Below, piece after piece: positions 36,181 to 43,959 of a stretch of DNA of 64,000 bases (within the stretch, counting starts at the first letter, position 1; each line of letters begins with the position of its first letter). Origin of the DNA: Rheinheimera mangrovi (GTDB lineage Bacteria; Pseudomonadota; Gammaproteobacteria; Enterobacterales; Alteromonadaceae); the NCBI RefSeq assembly GCF_003990335.1, contig NZ_CP034683.1:4199501-4263500 (forward strand). The letters are read 5' to 3'. The notes under the pieces are model-generated. The model was not told the DNA's origin, did no database searches, and saw only the letters and a program-made list of their open reading frames with translations. A program made the position numbers and the translations under genes.

Positions 36181-37521
36181 ATGTACGACCCGCTAATTGA
36201 TCCCCATCCTGGCCAGGGCCAACCTTACCCACACAGCTATTGGGCAGATCATTCTGGTTTTGCTCCTGCTGATAATGGCCAGCTCCAACAGGATTTGTCC
36301 GTGGATGTGGCTATTATTGGCGCTGGCTATACCGGCTTATCCTGCGCTTATCATCTGGCGACTGAACATGGTGTCAAAGCCGTGGTGCTGGAAGCCAATC
36401 AAACCGCCTGGGGGTGCAGTGGCCGTAATGCAGGTTTTGTATTGAAATCCTCGGGTCGAAAACCCTATTCGGTGATGAGAGCCCAGTATGGCGAAGCCGC
36501 TATGCACGGAATTTATAACGAATTCTGTGCCGGGCTTGAAACCGTCAAGTCGCTGATCGACACAGGCATAGACTGCGACCAGCAAGAAGCTGGCTACTTA
36601 CGCATGGCTCATAAGCCATCCATGATCAAAACCCTGCAACAACAAGCCAGCTTGTTACAAAAAGAGTTTGGTTATCAGGTGGAGCTGTTCAGCCGTGATG
36701 AGCTACAGCAAAAATTTGTTGCCGACCAGCATGCCTATGCCGCCTTACGTTTTTACGATGGTTTTGGAGTTAATCCATTAAAGCTGGCATGGGGTTATCA
36801 GCAATTGGCGCAAAAAGCGGGCGCGAAAATTTATAGTGCAAGCCCTGTCACCCAATGGCAACAAGACGGCGAACAGCAGCTTTTAATCACTCCACAAGGC
36901 AATGTCAGAGCGAAAAAGGTGGTGATTGCCAGCAATGGCTATACACCTAAGCTGCTGCACAGCGGTGTGCAATCCCGAACTTTGCCGGTGTTATCACAAA
37001 TTATTGTCACTGAACCTTTATCTGAAGCCCAACTGGCTGCCTGCAACTTTTTAACCTCGCAAGTCATTATGGATACCCGCGCGTTGAAGTATTACTACCG
37101 CAAATTACCTGACAACAGAATTCTGTTTGGTGGCCGCGGCGCTATCACTGGTAAGGGCGCAGAAGATCCTTATTTCGCCAGGCGTTTGCTTGAGGTATTA
37201 AAACTCAGTTTTCCAGCTCTGCATTCATTAACCTATGACTACAGCTGGTCAGGCTGGATTTGTATGACGCTGGATGATATTCCTCATTTGGCGCAGGCCG
37301 ATGATAAAGGCAATGTGTTGTACAGCATGGGGTATTGCGGCAGCGGCCTGACCTTTTCAGTTCAGGCTGGCAAACGACTGTCTGAACGTTTAATGGGAGT
37401 CCCTTTGCCTACCATTCCGTTGTACCAGAGTGCTCTACCTAAATTTCCGCTACCTGCTTTGCGGCGTTTAGGTCAGTGGGGCTATTTTCATTATGGGATG
37501 GTCAAAGACCGTTGGTTCTAA
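36181..37521 (+). CDS. FAD-dependent amine/amino-acid oxidoreductase (PuuB/DAO family)
   Basis: A 446-residue flavoprotein. The dinucleotide-binding motif is VDVAIIGAGYTGLSCAYHLA (about 42-61), followed by the glutamate strand VVLEAN. CSGRNAGFV and GYCGSGLTFSVQAGKRL match the DAO family that includes gamma-glutamylputrescine oxidase and glycine/sarcosine oxidases. PuuB-like identity would link to the polyamine genes elsewhere in the window, but no other puu gene adjoins, so the substrate is open. AGAGGAAA precedes the ATG. Confidence 0.82.
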   Translation: MYDPLIDPHPGQGQPYPHSYWADHSGFAPADNGQLQQDLSVDVAIIGAGYTGLSCAYHLATEHGVKAVVLEANQTAWGCSGRNAGFVLKSSGRKPYSVMRAQYGEAAMHGIYNEFCAGLETVKSLIDTGIDCDQQEAGYLRMAHKPSMIKTLQQQASLLQKEFGYQVELFSRDELQQKFVADQHAYAALRFYDGFGVNPLKLAWGYQQLAQKAGAKIYSASPVTQWQQDGEQQLLITPQGNVRAKKVVIASNGYTPKLLHSGVQSRTLPVLSQIIVTEPLSEAQLAACNFLTSQVIMDTRALKYYYRKLPDNRILFGGRGAITGKGAEDPYFARRLLEVLKLSFPALHSLTYDYSWSGWICMTLDDIPHLAQADDKGNVLYSMGYCGSGLTFSVQAGKRLSERLMGVPLPTIPLYQSALPKFPLPALRRLGQWGYFHYGMVKDRWF

Positions 37522-37551
37522 TCCTCTTCGTATAGTTCAGGTTAGACACGA

Positions 37552-37581
37552 GACGGGCAGGGACAAGCCCTGCCCCTACCG
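37552..37581. repeat. Single REP element
   Basis: GGGCAGGG-acaag-CCCTGCCC followed by CTACCG. It matches the right half of the REP pair at 6473-6495 (GGGCGGGGACAAGCCC, GCCCCTACCG) and folds into a tight hairpin. It lies 30 bases after the oxidoreductase stop. Confidence 0.75.
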
Positions 37582-37657
37582 AAGCCGCAGCAAGTTCTTG
37601 GGTATATAAACAGAGTCAGGTAAACTAGCGGCCATATCCGGCGTGAGAAAAGACATC

Positions 37658-37858
37658 ATGAGTTCAAGCAAAGCGTTAAAAAAGAAAATAAGTAAAAGAG
37701 CCAAACAAAAGAAAAACATTCTGGTGAAAAACTCCATCCGGCTGAAACAGAAAGCTGCAGAAACTCAGACTGAAGTCGCGAAAACCGAAGCTACTGAAAC
37801 GCAGGTTCCTGAAGCTGCTGATTCACTTCAGAAAAATACTTCAGCTGCAGCTGAGTAA
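37658..37858 (+). CDS. Small Lys-rich then Glu/Thr-rich hypothetical protein
   Basis: About 66 residues (71 if started at 37643). The first half is very basic (KALKKKISKRAKQKKN), the second acidic and Ala/Thr/Glu rich. It may bind nucleic acid through its basic half, but no family is recognised. Its last 68 bases overlap the end of the convergent binding-protein gene, so one of the two ends is unusual. No membrane segment. Confidence 0.5.
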   Translation: MSSSKALKKKISKRAKQKKNILVKNSIRLKQKAAETQTEVAKTEATETQVPEAADSLQKNTSAAAE

Positions 37859-38540
37859 AAACCGGCTCTTGCTGGACTTCAGCCAGAGCCTTGTCAAACT
37901 TGTTTCGTAACCGTTCATTTTTAAAGGCCGCGCTGTATAAACTGGCCGAAAATAGAGGCGCTATATCAAAGGGCTGCATACTCTGGCCTGCCAGTTTGGC
38001 GTAGTAATAAAAAATATTCCTGTCCATCACCACCACATCACACCGCTCCAGCAGCAACATTTGCAATTGCTGACTCTGATTAGCCACTTCCTGATAATTC
38101 ACCACAAAACGAACCAGTTGTTGATACTCCGGGCCTAACAAAGTGCGGGCATTATGAAAAGCCACTACAGAATAAGGTTTCAGTTGCTCTAACTGCATAA
38201 GTTGCAAACTTTTTGATGCCAGACTGGCAGCGACATTCTGATAGCGGATGTAAGGCAATGAAAAATACAGCTTTTGTTGTGTTGGATCGGGTTTCTGTAA
38301 AGTCGCAATATCAGCCCGGCCATCCAACATTAGGTCTTTGATTCGGGCATTAGGCACATGTAAAAACACGGCGTCATAGCCCATTTTTTGAGCCAACAAA
38401 CGCAACAAGTCCAGCTCGTAGCCTGAACTGTCGTTTAAATCTATATAAGGAGGTTTATCCAGCCCAACCAGGATAGTCAGTTCTGTTTTGGCTTGAGCAG
38501 TAAAACTACAGGCGATACATAAAAACAACAACCATCTCAT
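37791..38540 (-). CDS. Periplasmic solute-binding protein, SBP_bac_3 type
   Basis: A 249-residue secreted protein: signal peptide MRWLLFLCIACSFTAQAK, then the amino-acid-binding-protein fold (LTILVGLDKPPYIDLNDSSG, GYELDLLRLLAQKMGY, RADIATLQKPDPTQQ). No ABC permease or ATPase is nearby, so it may serve as an orphan sensor component rather than in uptake. The ligand cannot be predicted. The convergent overlap with the Lys-rich gene is 68 bases. Confidence 0.8.
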   Translation of the reverse strand: MRWLLFLCIACSFTAQAKTELTILVGLDKPPYIDLNDSSGYELDLLRLLAQKMGYDAVFLHVPNARIKDLMLDGRADIATLQKPDPTQQKLYFSLPYIRYQNVAASLASKSLQLMQLEQLKPYSVVAFHNARTLLGPEYQQLVRFVVNYQEVANQSQQLQMLLLERCDVVVMDRNIFYYYAKLAGQSMQPFDIAPLFSASLYSAAFKNERLRNKFDKALAEVQQEPVFTQLQLKYFSEVNQQLQEPAFQ

Positions 38541-38617
38541 GCGCTTACCTCTATGCCAGCCGTTAGAAAAAGTTTAGTCTGAATAAGATGATCCTTAGCC
38601 AATAAAGGCAGCACCTT

Positions 38618-38878
38618 ATGTCACCATCAGTTGAGATCCAACATTCCCCTGCGCAGCAGCGCTTTGTCATTCAGTGGCTAAACGAACAGGCAGAACTTTT
38701 ATATAGCCTTGACCCAATTAGCAGGAAAATCAACTTTTACCGTACTTATGTTCCACCGAGCGCCAGAGGCCAGGGTTTAGCACGGCAGTTAGTTGAAGCT
38801 GGTATTGATTGGGCTAAAAAACAAGGCTATGAAATGCAGGCCAGTTGCTCTTATGTGCAACCATTTTTAAAGGCGTGA
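38618..38878 (+). CDS. Small GNAT-like acetyltransferase (YjdJ/NATD1 type)
   Basis: An 86-residue minimal GNAT fold. NFYRTYVPPSARGQGLARQL contains the acetyl-CoA loop, followed by CSYVQPFL near the C-terminus, which is the signature of the YjdJ/NATD1 group. Substrate unknown. Divergent from the binding-protein gene, with no operon partner. Confidence 0.82.
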   Translation: MSPSVEIQHSPAQQRFVIQWLNEQAELLYSLDPISRKINFYRTYVPPSARGQGLARQLVEAGIDWAKKQGYEMQASCSYVQPFLKA

Positions 38879-38984
38879 AACATTTTCTTACGATTCAGTT
38901 TGAGTACAGCTTGACGCGCCTACACTGTTGTCAACTTCATTGCCGAAGGCAATCGAACTTTATAACAGTGAATTGAGGTGCAAC

Positions 38985-39521
38985 ATGAACAAGTCTCTAA
39001 TTGCAGGTTTAGTAGTAGGTGGTATCGCCGTTACTGCTTTAGGTTCTGTGGCAGGCTACAGTTATTTAGACAAAAAACCGGACTATGCAGAAGTAGTGGC
39101 CAGCAAAGCAGTGTATGAAAGCTACAACGTTCCGGTTGAACAATGTACCGATCAGATAGTGCAGCAGAAAAAAGCTGTACAGGATCAGCATCAAATTGCA
39201 GGTACAGTCTTAGGTGCTGTGGTTGGTGGTGTACTGGGTAACCAGGTAGGCGGCGGTTCAGGTAAAAAGATCGCGACTGTTGCTGGCGCTGCAGCCGGAG
39301 GTTATGCCGGTAAACAAGTGCAGAGCGACATGCAAAACAAGGATGTAGAAAGCACTACACGTCGCGTTTGTAAAACAGTACAGAAAAAAGAACAACGAGT
39401 GGTTGGTTACGACGTAACTTACCTGCTGGACGGTAAAGTCCACAAAACCCGCATGGATGAAGAACCGGCAGAACGTATTCCGGTAAAAGATGGCCAGCTG
39501 TTAACGGCAAACGCCAACTAA
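38985..39521 (+). CDS. Glycine-zipper 2TM envelope protein
   Basis: A 178-residue protein. An N-terminal hydrophobic segment (SLIAGLVVGGIAVTALGSVAG) is probably a signal anchor. The glycine zipper at about 75-108 (GTVLGAVVGGVLGNQVGGGS and ATVAGAAAGGYAG) is typical of the Rick_17kDa/SlyB-like family. The C-terminal region has two cysteines and a basic QKKEQRVV stretch. I start at ATG 38985, with GAGGTG six bases upstream. A strong terminator follows directly. Function beyond envelope localisation is unknown. Confidence 0.85.
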   Translation: MNKSLIAGLVVGGIAVTALGSVAGYSYLDKKPDYAEVVASKAVYESYNVPVEQCTDQIVQQKKAVQDQHQIAGTVLGAVVGGVLGNQVGGGSGKKIATVAGAAAGGYAGKQVQSDMQNKDVESTTRRVCKTVQKKEQRVVGYDVTYLLDGKVHKTRMDEEPAERIPVKDGQLLTANAN

Positions 39522-39522
39522 G

Positions 39523-39553
39523 AAAAATGCCCCTTGTTGGGGCATTTTTGTTT
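39523..39553 (+). terminator. Rho-independent terminator
   Basis: AAAAATGCCCC-ttgtt-GGGGCATTTTT then GTTT, two bases after the glycine-zipper gene stop. Symmetrical, so it can stop both strands. Confidence 0.92.
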
Positions 39554-39670
39554 CTATTCGGTACCACTTTAGAAATACCTCCTTATATTTTTCTGTTTTC
39601 CTTGCGGCTTATCCAAACCAGACCTATGGTGCTAAAAGAGCATGTGCTATCACACTGGGCTGTTTATCTC

Positions 39671-41131
39671 ATGTCAGCGGTACGCTTCAAAAGTTCGGGT
39701 TTTGTTATTTTGCTGAGTCTCTGGATGACAAGCTGGTCTGCAGTAGCAGAATCCTTGTTGTCTGACACCCAGATTGCGCACCTGAAACAAAAAGGCAAAG
39801 TTACCTATTGCATAGACCCCAACTGGCTGCCTTTTGAAGCTCTGTCTGAACAAGGCAAACATACGGGTATTTCAGCTGAGTATATTCGTCTGCTGCAACG
39901 CATGCTGCCGGTACCACTGGAGTTATACCCTACCGCCGACTGGCCAGCATCGTTGCAGGCGGCCAAAGACAGGCACTGTGATTTGCTTACTCTGGCCATG
40001 CCCACCCCTTCCCGCCTTGAATACCTGATCTTTACCAAAGCTTATCTGGAAGTACCTAATGTCGTAGTCACCACCAAAGACAAAGCCTTTATCCGCTCGG
40101 TAGCTGATATTCCAACTTCTTCTCCTGTTGGCATAAGGGCTGGCTTTGGCACCCTTGAGCTTTATCAGCAACGTTACCCTAAATTACAACTGGTACCTTT
40201 TCATGATTACGAACAAGGACTGTTGCAGGTTCAGTCAGGCCATTTGTACGGTATGCTCGGCAATATGGGCAGCATTAGTTATAGCCTGCAGCAAAACTCC
40301 ATCACCAACCTGAAAATAGCAGGGCGATTAGCCGAGGACACGCTGCTCAGTCTGGCCTGCAGGAACGATGACCCCATGCTGCTGGAGATTTTTGACAAGT
40401 TATTACTGCAGATCAGCCCGGAACAAAAGCAACACATCAACAATCGTTGGCTGGCCATTCGTTACGAGCAGGGGTTTGACTATGAATTGTTCTGGCAAAT
40501 GCTACTGGCGTTTGTCTTGCTGATATCTGTGGTCAGTATCAGTTACCTGAAGCTAAAAAAACTCAATTTGGCTCTGATTGAAGCCAATACAAGGCTGGAA
40601 CAACTCAGCCAGCATGACCCTTTAACGGGCTTGTACAACAGGCAATATTTTGAACCCAGGGTGCAACAGGCTTTGGCTTTGTGTCAGCGACAGCAACTGC
40701 CACTAACGCTGGCGATGATGGATTTGGATCATTTTAAAGATATCAATGACACACTAGGGCATAACTTCGGTGATCAGTGCTTAAAAGACTTCGCGGAGCT
40801 ATGCCAGAGTCAGTTTCAACGCAAAGACGACTTATTGGTGCGATATGGTGGCGAGGAGTTTATTTTAGTCAGTGTCGGTAGTGATGCAGAAACTATGCAG
40901 CAATTACTGGAAGATTTTCTCCAGCGCCTTGAACAGCATCAGGTCCGACTAAACCATCAACGGGGCCGCTGCACTGTCAGTATTGGTTGGTACTGCGACA
41001 TACCACCTGCCACAATGGACAGCAGAAGCTTAGTCGAGCTGGCCGATCAGGCGTTGTATCAGGCCAAAGATGCTGGCCGCAATTGCGCAGTTCGCTCTGA
41101 GGCGACTGTCCCCACTAGCCCAGATTATTAA
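39671..41131 (+). CDS. Periplasmic-binding-domain diguanylate cyclase
   Basis: A 486-residue membrane sensor. The signal peptide starts at MSAVRFKSSGFVILLSLW. A periplasmic SBP_bac_3 domain follows (about 30-270: VTYCIDPNWLPFEAL, ADWPASLQAAK), then one membrane helix near residues 280-300 (LLAFVLLISVVSISYL) and a GGDEF domain. The active site is RYGGEEF and a product-inhibition site RKDD stands five residues before it, so it should make c-di-GMP under feedback control. The frame extends upstream into the preceding terminator; I chose ATG 39671 for the signal peptide. Confidence 0.88.
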   Translation: MSAVRFKSSGFVILLSLWMTSWSAVAESLLSDTQIAHLKQKGKVTYCIDPNWLPFEALSEQGKHTGISAEYIRLLQRMLPVPLELYPTADWPASLQAAKDRHCDLLTLAMPTPSRLEYLIFTKAYLEVPNVVVTTKDKAFIRSVADIPTSSPVGIRAGFGTLELYQQRYPKLQLVPFHDYEQGLLQVQSGHLYGMLGNMGSISYSLQQNSITNLKIAGRLAEDTLLSLACRNDDPMLLEIFDKLLLQISPEQKQHINNRWLAIRYEQGFDYELFWQMLLAFVLLISVVSISYLKLKKLNLALIEANTRLEQLSQHDPLTGLYNRQYFEPRVQQALALCQRQQLPLTLAMMDLDHFKDINDTLGHNFGDQCLKDFAELCQSQFQRKDDLLVRYGGEEFILVSVGSDAETMQQLLEDFLQRLEQHQVRLNHQRGRCTVSIGWYCDIPPATMDSRSLVELADQALYQAKDAGRNCAVRSEATVPTSPDY

Positions 41132-41219
41132 TCCACTCGCTCATGACTACATGAGTCCGGATTTTAATCACGTCCAGTTCGGCATCCAGTAACTCGCGAA
41201 TTTCATGCAGCCGCTGCAT
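41115..41219 (-). CDS. Possible 34-codon small protein
   Basis: Minus-strand ATG at 41219 to TAG at 41115-41117. The peptide (MQRLHEIRELLDAELDVIKI and 14 more residues ending WINNLG) is amphipathic and looks protein-like. It overlaps the last 17 bases of the diguanylate cyclase gene in antisense. No good ribosome site is visible, so expression is uncertain. The frame is open another 23 codons upstream. Confidence 0.3.
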   Translation of the reverse strand: MQRLHEIRELLDAELDVIKIRTHVVMSEWINNLG

Positions 41220-41324
41220 AGACTCTGTTTTTATTGATAGACCTGCGTTTTCACGGCAGAAAACTACAGTTTGTCGCCTTGGCTTTTATTAGAATATCAC
41301 CAGCCCTAATCGAAGAGAAAAACT

Positions 41325-42569
41325 ATGTCACACAAAGGAATAGGACGTTGGCAAGGTGCGGCACTAATGGCCACCACTTTACTGGGCACCGGAGTATTTA
41401 TTCTGCCGCAGATGACAGTCTCTGTCGCTGGCCCTTGGGCTTTGCTGGCCTGGCTGATACTCACCCTCGCTGTATTACCGCTGGCTTTTACTTTTGGTTT
41501 GCTGGCCAGCCGTTTTCCTCATGCTACAGGGCCTGCACACTTTGCAGCTTTAGCTTTTGGTGAACTGACAGGGCGAATTCTTGGCCTGATGTTTTTGCTG
41601 GTAGTGCCACTTGGTGCATCCGCAGCCTTGATGATTACTTTTGAATTTATTGCGCCTTTATTACCTCAAGCCCAGCAATGGCGCTTGCCGGTTGAATTAA
41701 GCCTGCTGGGCTTAATATGGCTGCTGAATTATCGTGGTTTACAGCTTTCGGCCCGCCTGCAGTTTGGTTTAACACTACTGATTATTGCGGTGGTACTGTT
41801 GTTATTACTGGCCTTTGGCTTGCTGCAACCGCAAAGCCTGCAACAGCCCCCTTTGCCTGCTTTTAATGGCAGCGCTTTGGCTGCAGCTTGTGCTATCGCC
41901 TTCTGGAGTTTTTTAGGTATTGAAGCCATGACTCATCTGGCCCATGATTTCAGAGATGCCAGCAAAGATTTATTACCTGCGCTTTTTCGCGGATGTCTGG
42001 TGGTTGGCGCTATTTATATCGCCTGTAGTTACTTAGTGCTGGTGATGGGAGCAGGCAATCCGCTGGCTATGATTGGCGTTTTTAATCAGTTGTTAGGGGG
42101 TTATGGCGAGCTGGTGCTTGGAATCTTAGGCTTTTGCAGTGGCATAGCGACAGTCAATGTCTACACCGCCAGTGTGGCCCGCTCTTTGGCCAGCTTTAGT
42201 GAACAAGGCATTACTCCTGCTTTTTTTCAGCAGAAAAACGCTCATCAGATCCCTCAACGCGCTTTAACTGCCATTATCAGCGCTATGGCGGCAGTGTTGT
42301 TACTGACCTGGTTCAGCGGCCAGCAACTGGAGGATTTAATCAGTTGGGTCAACGGAGTCTTTGTAGTGATTTATCTGGTCAGTATGGCAGCGGCTTACAG
42401 GCTGCTGCCAGGTCGCTATAAAGCAGTAAGTCTGATCAGTTTAGCTTTGTGCCTGCTGCTGGCGGTGGCTATAGCAGAACATATGCTGTACGCCCTGCTT
42501 TTGATTGTGCTTATCTGGCCACTGCTTTATCTACAGCAGAAAAAACAACGGTTTAGCGTACCACTTTAA
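41325..42569 (+). CDS. yjeH: APC-family amino acid exporter, YjeH-like
   Basis: A 414-residue, roughly 12-helix inner-membrane transporter. The start GRWQGAALMATTLLGTGVFILP and FWSFLGIEAMTHLAHDFRD parallel E. coli YjeH, an exporter of methionine and branched-chain amino acids. NVYTASVARSLASFS and WVNGVFVVIYLVSMAA also agree. Function by homology. The tail overlaps the YceK-like gene by 17 bases. Confidence 0.87.
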   Translation: MSHKGIGRWQGAALMATTLLGTGVFILPQMTVSVAGPWALLAWLILTLAVLPLAFTFGLLASRFPHATGPAHFAALAFGELTGRILGLMFLLVVPLGASAALMITFEFIAPLLPQAQQWRLPVELSLLGLIWLLNYRGLQLSARLQFGLTLLIIAVVLLLLLAFGLLQPQSLQQPPLPAFNGSALAAACAIAFWSFLGIEAMTHLAHDFRDASKDLLPALFRGCLVVGAIYIACSYLVLVMGAGNPLAMIGVFNQLLGGYGELVLGILGFCSGIATVNVYTASVARSLASFSEQGITPAFFQQKNAHQIPQRALTAIISAMAAVLLLTWFSGQQLEDLISWVNGVFVVIYLVSMAAAYRLLPGRYKAVSLISLALCLLLAVAIAEHMLYALLLIVLIWPLLYLQQKKQRFSVPL

Positions 42570-42888
42570 GTGGGCCGTCTTTGATCTGACGTGTCACAGT
42601 GTAAGGCAAAGCTAAGGTGTCAGTAACGGCGCAAAGCATGGTATCTATGGCCCAAACAGGTAAATCCGCAGCAGCTGTGTAACTGGTTTTGCTTGGTTCA
42701 CCATACATCAGACAAAAGTTATGTGCGACTCCACTGTAAATACGGGGAATAGACTGACAATAACTCTTTTTGTCGTTATAACTGATTTTCACTTTGCCTT
42801 TTTCAGGAGCCAAAGTCTGAAAAGTACCACAACCAGTTAAGACTAAAACCAGAGGTAACAAGCTGAGATAGTTGATTGTTTGCCGCAT
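42553..42888 (-). CDS. YceK/YidQ-family lipoprotein
   Basis: A 111-residue lipoprotein with signal peptide and lipobox LTGC (Cys about residue 20). IPRIYSGVAHN, DLPVWAIDTMLCAVTDTLALPYT is the characteristic pattern (given in two parts, DLPVWAIDTMLC and DTLALPYT). The family is outer-membrane associated with no known activity. It directly abuts the cupin gene on the same strand, so they are co-transcribed. Confidence 0.85.
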   Translation of the reverse strand: MRQTINYLSLLPLVLVLTGCGTFQTLAPEKGKVKISYNDKKSYCQSIPRIYSGVAHNFCLMYGEPSKTSYTAAADLPVWAIDTMLCAVTDTLALPYTVTRQIKDGPLKVVR

Positions 42889-43221
42889 TTAGTTTCCTTC
42901 CATTAACGACGCTGAATTAGCCTGCCCTACGGCCCCGGCATAAAAAATCAGCAACAACACAGGTTCTGTGCCAATATTTTTACCGCTATGAGCGGTATTA
43001 ACCACTTCAGCTAAAGCATCACCCGCCCTAACCACATTCTTTTTACCATTTCTTAACCTAATTTCCAACTGACCTTGCGGATAGTTTAATAAAACTCCAT
43101 CCCAGCTTTGGCTGGTTTTTAATACCTGCGTCACCTTTACTGCTTCGCTTGTTTCAATAGCAGATAAGGAAGATCTGAATGACAAAAACAAAATGCAGCT
43201 CACAGCAATGACGTGATTCAT
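42889..43221 (-). CDS. Exported cupin-like protein with its metal-binding core missing
   Basis: A 110-residue protein with signal peptide MNHVIAVSCILFLSF. The rest matches a secreted cupin: VTQVLKTSQSWDGVLLNYPQ, then VRAGDALAEVVNTAHSGKN and EPVLLLIFYAG. In full-length relatives a segment of roughly 30 residues with the metal-binding histidines stands between YPQGQ and the LEIRLRNGKK strand; here they are joined directly. It is probably an internally deleted, metal-free or decaying gene. I start at ATG 43221, with GGAAAA upstream. Confidence 0.65.
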   Translation of the reverse strand: MNHVIAVSCILFLSFRSSLSAIETSEAVKVTQVLKTSQSWDGVLLNYPQGQLEIRLRNGKKNVVRAGDALAEVVNTAHSGKNIGTEPVLLLIFYAGAVGQANSASLMEGN

Positions 43222-43399
43222 AAGTTTTTCCAATAAGGGATGGATAGAATCAAGTCTAGTAGCGGTAAAACATATCTCCAGAAAAAACAATAAGAAAGCA
43301 CTCTGGTTCAGCCGCATTTCAGCTAGTATTCTTTAGACTAAACGGCTTCATAACGTCTTTGTTCTGAAACCCAATCAAACGCCTTTTAAGGATCAGCCC

Positions 43400-43783
43400 A
43401 TGCAACCGGACACCAGTACTTTTCGTTTCAGTTTAAAATTCAGTAGTGGCCTTTTTGCGCTGTTAACCCTGTGGCTGCTGTATCTGGACTGGCAACTATT
43501 AGTACCGGCCTGGCTGAAGTATTTGTTTTTGCTCATCAACGCTGTGACTTTGTTTGGTTACTGGCGTGATAAAAAAGCGGCTGAACAACAAGCCTGGCGC
43601 ACTCAGGAAAGTACCTTATTATTGTTGGGCTTAGCTGGTGGTTGGCCAGCAGCTTTTGTGGCTCAGCATTGGTTTCGGCACAAAAACCGTAAAGTCAGCT
43701 TTCAGTTACTGTTCTGGCTGACGGCACTACTAAACACCTCCGCCTGCTATAGCCTGTGGATCTCCGGCTGGTTGCTGCCATAA
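43400..43783 (+). CDS. DUF1294 membrane protein
   Basis: A 127-residue protein with about four membrane helices. The family motif is visible: FGYWRDKKAAEQQAWRTQES, then LAGGWPAAFVAQHWFRHKN and the phrase KVSFQ. DUF1294 proteins have no known function. AAGGATCAGCCC precedes the ATG. Single-gene unit, not coupled to its neighbours. Confidence 0.85.
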   Translation: MQPDTSTFRFSLKFSSGLFALLTLWLLYLDWQLLVPAWLKYLFLLINAVTLFGYWRDKKAAEQQAWRTQESTLLLLGLAGGWPAAFVAQHWFRHKNRKVSFQLLFWLTALLNTSACYSLWISGWLLP

Positions 43784-43886
43784 GGGTAAAAACTGCGACC
43801 AGAAACAAGACTTGCTCTATACCCCAGCAAAAAAGCGCGATAGATTAAGGAAAAACCGTTGCAGCACAAAAAGACAGCGGTACAAA

Positions 43887-43917
43887 CCCAAAGTAATTGG
43901 CGTAGCAATACGACAAC
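43887..43917 (-). repeat. Fragment of the 125-bp intergenic repeat (copy E)
   Basis: CCCAAAGTAATTGG, CGTAGCAATACGACAA matches the outer arm of copies C and D (CCAAAGTAATTGG, GTTGCAGCGCGGCGACAA). The remaining 90 bases, including the central hairpin, are missing. Confidence 0.6.
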
Positions 43918-43959
43918 AAATACCAAGGGTATTTTCCAGCCAGAACTATCGAGGGATCT

